Source: Vibrio gelatinilyticus
GTDB lineage: Bacteria > Pseudomonadota > Gammaproteobacteria > Enterobacterales > Vibrionaceae
DNA: 40,501 bases
Reading direction: 5' to 3'
NCBI RefSeq assembly: GCF_022836845.1
Contig: NZ_JAJNNZ010000022.1
Location: 1-40,501 of the forward strand
In this document: piece by piece, positions 36,690 to 40,501 of the stretch
How positions within the stretch are numbered: the stretch's first letter is position 1
Layout of the letters: every line of letters starts with the position of its first letter
The notes under the pieces: model-generated
The model's database searches: none
The model's input: only the letters and a program-made list of their open reading frames with translations
What the model was told of the DNA's origin: nothing
Position numbers and translations under genes: made by a program

Positions 36690-38009
36690 ATGAGAATTCG
36701 TAGCTCATTTACTCAGTCTATTGTTTTGTTCTTCACTCTGCTCATTGCCAGCCAAGTCTTTTCGTACTACGCCGTTTATAACTACGCGCTCGTACCAAGT
36801 TTGCAGCAGTTTAATAAGATTTTGGCTCACGAATTGACGTTTGTACTGCAAGGCAACCAAGCGACCGACGAAGAACTCGAAATGGACGCACCGCTGCGTC
36901 GTCGCGTTCTAGAGCAACTGGGTGTCACAGTGCATGCTGTCGACAGCCCGATGGCCAATGAATTTAAACACGCGATGACCATCGACTTAATGAGCGAGGA
37001 AATGACTGATGAGTTGGGCTCGAATACCGAAGTTCGCCTCATTTTAGGTGAAGAAAGCTACATATTGTGGATGGATATCGACGCACTTCCAGGATCACTG
37101 ATCCGCATTCCGTTATCAGAGTTGCAAGAAGAAGATTTTGCACCGTTGTTTCGCAATAGCCTAATAATGACGTTGCTGATCATTGTTGGTGGGTGGTTAT
37201 TTATTCGATTACAGAACCGGCCATTGCGTGAGCTGGAAAAAGCGGCCAACCTGGTGGGACGAGGTGAGAATCCTCCGGTGCTTCCAGAGAAGGGCGCTAC
37301 TGAGATCCGTTCAGTTAGCCGCGCTTTTAATCAGATGGCAAAAGGCATTCAGGAACTAGAAGAAGACCGTGCATTGTTAATGGCTGGGATCAGTCATGAC
37401 TTGAGAACGCCCTTGACTCGTATCCGACTCGCAACGGAAATGATGTCCCCAGAAGACAGCTATTTGGCTGAGGGGATTATCAGTGATACCGAAGAGTGTA
37501 ACGAAATCATTAGCCAGTTTATGGACTACCTTAAACCGGTTGATACACAGACTTTTCAAGTGATTCATCTTAATGATATTGCCTCTGATATTGTTTCATC
37601 GGAAGGCGGCTATGAAATCCAGATCGATTACCATCCAGAGCCAAAGCTAAAAGAGGTGAGTGGCAGCCCTATTGCGATCAAACGCGCCATCAGTAATTTG
37701 GTGGTCAATGCGGTTCGTTATGGCAACGGCTGGGTGAAGGTCAGTACCGGGATGACCGCCGACAATAAGCTCGCCTGGGTCTGTGTCGAAGATGATGGCC
37801 CAGGTATTGAATCGGATCAGATTGGTCGACTGTTTGAACCGTTTACTCGTGGTGATACTGCTCGTGGCAGTGAAGGAACGGGCCTTGGCCTTGCGATTGT
37901 TAAACGTATTATTAGCCAACATCATGGCTCGGTCAGTATCTCAAACCGCAGTGAAGGTGGCTTGATTGCCCAGGTCAGTTTCCCGGTGTCTAAGAACGGA
38001 AGTCGGTAG
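36690..38009 (+). CDS. envZ: osmosensor histidine kinase EnvZ
   Basis: 439 aa with GGAAGG upstream of the ATG. TM segments lie at about residues 10-34 and 155-172 around a periplasmic domain, followed by HAMP. The H box GISHDLRTPLTRIRL carries H236. The N box is RAISNLVVNAVRYG, G1 is EDDGPGIE and G2 is GTGLGLAI. It phosphorylates and dephosphorylates OmpR. It is the partner of the gene directly upstream. Confidence 0.96.
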   Translation: MRIRSSFTQSIVLFFTLLIASQVFSYYAVYNYALVPSLQQFNKILAHELTFVLQGNQATDEELEMDAPLRRRVLEQLGVTVHAVDSPMANEFKHAMTIDLMSEEMTDELGSNTEVRLILGEESYILWMDIDALPGSLIRIPLSELQEEDFAPLFRNSLIMTLLIIVGGWLFIRLQNRPLRELEKAANLVGRGENPPVLPEKGATEIRSVSRAFNQMAKGIQELEEDRALLMAGISHDLRTPLTRIRLATEMMSPEDSYLAEGIISDTEECNEIISQFMDYLKPVDTQTFQVIHLNDIASDIVSSEGGYEIQIDYHPEPKLKEVSGSPIAIKRAISNLVVNAVRYGNGWVKVSTGMTADNKLAWVCVEDDGPGIESDQIGRLFEPFTRGDTARGSEGTGLGLAIVKRIISQHHGSVSISNRSEGGLIAQVSFPVSKNGSR

Positions 38010-38064
38010 GCGACTTTCTGATCGTCTGGATGATTAATCGTGTGAGCGATGCGCAGTAGAAGAG

Positions 38065-38080
38065 CCCCTTTTTCAAGGGG
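38065..38080. other. small hairpin between convergent envZ and recG
   Basis: CCCCTT-TTTC-AAGGGG with no clear T run on either side. It lies in the 137-bp gap between the two convergent stops and may contribute to termination. Confidence 0.35.
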
Positions 38081-38146
38081 ATGACGAAATGTCATTTTCG
38101 ACAAGAAAAAAATACATGCGGGTGCCATTCTTACGAGGGTAAGGTT

Positions 38147-40225
38147 TTATGCCTTAGCGTAAAATTCACGATCGCCGAGCCATCGGTCAATGATGGCCTT
38201 AGCGCTGCCCTGGTGCTGTTCATGAATAAAGCGCGCCATACGTTGTACTTCTGGGATCAAGCGTTGGTCACGGATCAAGTCAGCAATCTTGAAATCGGCA
38301 AGGCCGGTTTGTTTGGTTCCTAGAAGCTCACCGGGGCCGCGTATTTCCAAATCTCGCTGTGCAATGACAAAGCCATCATTACTTTCCCTGAGCACGCCTA
38401 AGCGCTTTTGAGCGGTTTTAGACAGTGGCGCATGATACATCAATACACAATGGCTAGCGACGCTGCCACGTCCAACACGACCTCTTAACTGATGCAATTG
38501 GGCCAAGCCAAGACGCTCTGGGTTTTCAATGATCATTAAGCTTGAGTTTGGAACATCGACACCCACTTCAATTACCGTGGTTGCGACCAGAAGGTGCAGT
38601 TGGTTATCTTTGAACTGCTGCATGACGGCTTGTTTTTCAGCGGACTTCATTCGGCCGTGTACTAAGCCAATGTTGACTTCGGGTAGTAAGGCTTGCAGCT
38701 CTTGCGCTGTATCGGCAGCCGCCTGGGCTTCTAATACTTCAGACTCATCGATCAGAGTACAGACCCAGTAAGCCTGTTTGCCCTCATTGAGACAGGCATT
38801 TTTTACCCGTTCGATCACGTCACTCCTTTTGGTATCAGGGATCGCGACGGTCTGAATAGGCGTTCTTCCCGGCGGTAATTCATCAATCACCGAGGTTTCC
38901 AGATCCGCGTAAGCCGTCATCGCTAAGGTTCTCGGTATCGGTGTTGCCGTCATAATTAACTGATGGGGGAAAAAGCCTTGCGTGGCGCCTTTTTCCCTGA
39001 GCTCCAGTCGCTGGTGGACGCCAAAGCGGTGTTGCTCATCAATGATCACCAAGGCCAGGTTATTGAAGGTGACCGACTCCTGGAATAAGGCATGTGTGCC
39101 CACCACCATCTTGGCTTCGCCACTGGCAATGCGCTCTAACTCAGCTTGCTTGGCTTTACCTTTTAGCTTTCCAGCCAACCAGCCAACGGTAATGCCCATC
39201 TTTTCAAACCACTGAGAAAAATTGAGCGCGTGCTGCTCTGCAAGAAGCTCAGTCGGAGCCATCATAGCAACCTGGTAGCCTTGCTCAATGGCCGTTACAG
39301 CAGCCAGTGCGGCAACTAAGGTTTTCCCTGAGCCAACATCCCCCTGCACTAAGCGCATCATAGGGCGAGGTTTGACCATGTCTTGTTCGATCTCTTTCAC
39401 CACCCGGCTTTGCGCATTGGTGGGAGAGAATGGAAGCTGAGCAAGTAGCTGGGCTTTTCGCTCTTTTGATTGCGGCATGGCAATGGCTTGGTCTTGCTGA
39501 CCTTTACTGCGCACGGCAAGCATCGATAGATTTTGTGCCAATAGCTCTTCGATGATCAGGCGTTGTTGAGCGGGATGACGACCTTCATCGAAGGCGATGA
39601 GATCGATATTGGGCTCAGGTCTATGTATGGTCATCAGCGCATCGGTTAAGGTCACTTGATGATCGTACAGACCGGATGGCAGTAACTCTTGCACCGCTGA
39701 CTTTTGCATGAGTTCTAATGCTTGGTCGGTAAGATTTCGCAAAGTGGTTTGTCGTAAGCCTTCCGTGGTTGGGTATACGGGGGTTAAGGTTTGCTCAAGC
39801 GCTGGAGCTTGTCCCTCTGTCTGAAACTTGTATTCTGGATGAATGATTTCTAAGCCCTGATTGCCGCGCTTGACTTCGCCGTAGGCAATGACCATTCGCC
39901 CTTCGGCAAAGTTATTCTTCATGGCTGCTGTAAAGTTGAAAAAGCGCAGCGTGAGTGTGCCATTGCCATCACTGACTTTGACCGTCAGCATTTTTCGACG
40001 GCCAAACAGGGTATCGACCGCCATGACTTTACCCTGAATTGACCCCCACAGGCCTGGATGAAGTTTTACAATCGGGTAGATACGCGTGCGATCTTCATAG
40101 CGATGAGGCAAGTGAAACAGCAGATCCTGCACCGTGTGCAATCCTACCTTTTCAAGTTTCTCTGCGACTTTTGCCCCTACGCCAGTAAGCGAAGTTAAAG
40201 GAATTGCCGACAGTAACTGAGCCAT
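38147..40225 (-). CDS. recG: ATP-dependent DNA helicase RecG
   Basis: 692 aa from the ATG at 40225 (MAQLLSAIPLTSLTGVGAKV), close to the E. coli length of 693; an in-frame ATG three codons earlier is possible. The N-terminal wedge/OB domain is followed by helicase motifs GDVGSGKT, IIDEQHRFG, MTATPIPRTLA and QLRGRVGRG. RecG remodels stalled forks and Holliday junctions. It is convergent with envZ, and the greB-ompR-envZ-recG order is normal for vibrios. Confidence 0.97.
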   Translation of the reverse strand: MAQLLSAIPLTSLTGVGAKVAEKLEKVGLHTVQDLLFHLPHRYEDRTRIYPIVKLHPGLWGSIQGKVMAVDTLFGRRKMLTVKVSDGNGTLTLRFFNFTAAMKNNFAEGRMVIAYGEVKRGNQGLEIIHPEYKFQTEGQAPALEQTLTPVYPTTEGLRQTTLRNLTDQALELMQKSAVQELLPSGLYDHQVTLTDALMTIHRPEPNIDLIAFDEGRHPAQQRLIIEELLAQNLSMLAVRSKGQQDQAIAMPQSKERKAQLLAQLPFSPTNAQSRVVKEIEQDMVKPRPMMRLVQGDVGSGKTLVAALAAVTAIEQGYQVAMMAPTELLAEQHALNFSQWFEKMGITVGWLAGKLKGKAKQAELERIASGEAKMVVGTHALFQESVTFNNLALVIIDEQHRFGVHQRLELREKGATQGFFPHQLIMTATPIPRTLAMTAYADLETSVIDELPPGRTPIQTVAIPDTKRSDVIERVKNACLNEGKQAYWVCTLIDESEVLEAQAAADTAQELQALLPEVNIGLVHGRMKSAEKQAVMQQFKDNQLHLLVATTVIEVGVDVPNSSLMIIENPERLGLAQLHQLRGRVGRGSVASHCVLMYHAPLSKTAQKRLGVLRESNDGFVIAQRDLEIRGPGELLGTKQTGLADFKIADLIRDQRLIPEVQRMARFIHEQHQGSAKAIIDRWLGDREFYAKA

Positions 40226-40300
40226 ATTCACCATCCATCAGAGTGTTAGATGGGAATATTCAATCATCTTACTGTCTTTTTGTACAGTTTTATACAAGAG

Positions 40301-40501
40301 GTGACGGCTAACTTGAATACGATGGTTCTAAAGGTTCGTCATTCCTGCGCAGGCAGGAATCTTGCTGAGGCTTGGTGCACGCTTTAAGTAGACCCCTGCC
40401 TACGCAGGGGTGACGGCTAATTTGAATGCGGTGGTTCTAAAGGTTCGTCATTCCTGCGCAGGCAGGAATCTTGCTGAGGCTTGGTGCACGCTTTAAGTAG
40501 A
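40301..40501. repeat. tandem 109-bp intergenic repeat with nested palindromes
   Basis: A unit starting GTGACGGCTAA at 40301 repeats at 40410 (period 109 bp) and runs off the window edge. The copies differ at only a few bases. Each contains ATTCCTGC-GCAG-GCAGGAAT, an 8-bp-arm inverted repeat. The first copy also ends with CCCCTGC-CTAC-GCAGGGG. It looks like a dispersed intergenic hairpin repeat arranged in tandem. Confidence 0.85.

Overview
The window looks like chromosome 1 of a Vibrio species. The evidence is the near-identity of SecE, NusG, L11, L1, L10, L7/L12, RpoB, RpoC, HemE, OmpR, EnvZ and RecG to gamma-proteobacterial proteins, together with a Vibrio-like gene order and moderate GC content. 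No species can be named from sequence reading alone.

Layout. Positions 1-12,252 hold the core transcription and translation block secE-nusG / rplK-rplA / rplJ-rplL-rpoB-rpoC, with recognisable promoters, the L10 leader and terminators. Positions 12,356-17,600 hold rsd (minus) divergent from nudC, then hemE, a DUF4136 lipoprotein, a 2-hydroxyacid dehydrogenase (minus) and a yjaG-like DUF416 gene. From 17,776 the chromosomal greB begins but is cut after codon 47. About 16.35 kb of foreign DNA (roughly 17,917-34,270) follows, and the remainder of greB resumes at 34,271. After that come an XRE regulator (minus), ompR-envZ, recG (minus) and a 109-bp tandem intergenic repeat at the right edge.

The island is the interesting part. 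At its right end lies an overlapping minus-strand operon: a 61-aa protein with two W-x-G-W motifs, a tyrosine recombinase (gmtY type), a 1324-aa integrase with about nine phage-integrase repeat units (gmtZ type), and a 210-aa protein (gmtX type). This is the gene trio of Gamma-Mobile-Trio (GMT) elements. Directly behind the trio, 18 nt away and on the same strand, is a complete 159-codon greB. The element therefore destroys the host greB and supplies a full replacement.

The cargo, running leftward, is: a small secreted protein; a plus-strand Xre regulator divergent from a winged-helix/coiled-coil protein coupled to an SF2 helicase; an orphan DUF2384 (antitoxin-type) domain; a decayed IS3-family transposase; a tightly coupled histidine-kinase-like ATPase / STAS-like (DUF4325) / two-TM membrane protein operon; a 90-aa unknown; and an 826-aa helicase fused to a PD-(D/E)XK-like nuclease. 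This is typical defence-type cargo, and the HATPase-STAS-membrane operon is the best candidate for an undescribed system. Palindromic operators of the form ACTAAG-N5-CTTAGT occur twice in the xre/helicase divergent promoter and once, imperfectly, just upstream of the recombinase operon. This suggests that one Xre protein links cargo control to mobility. No conjugation genes, CRISPR array or complete IS were seen.
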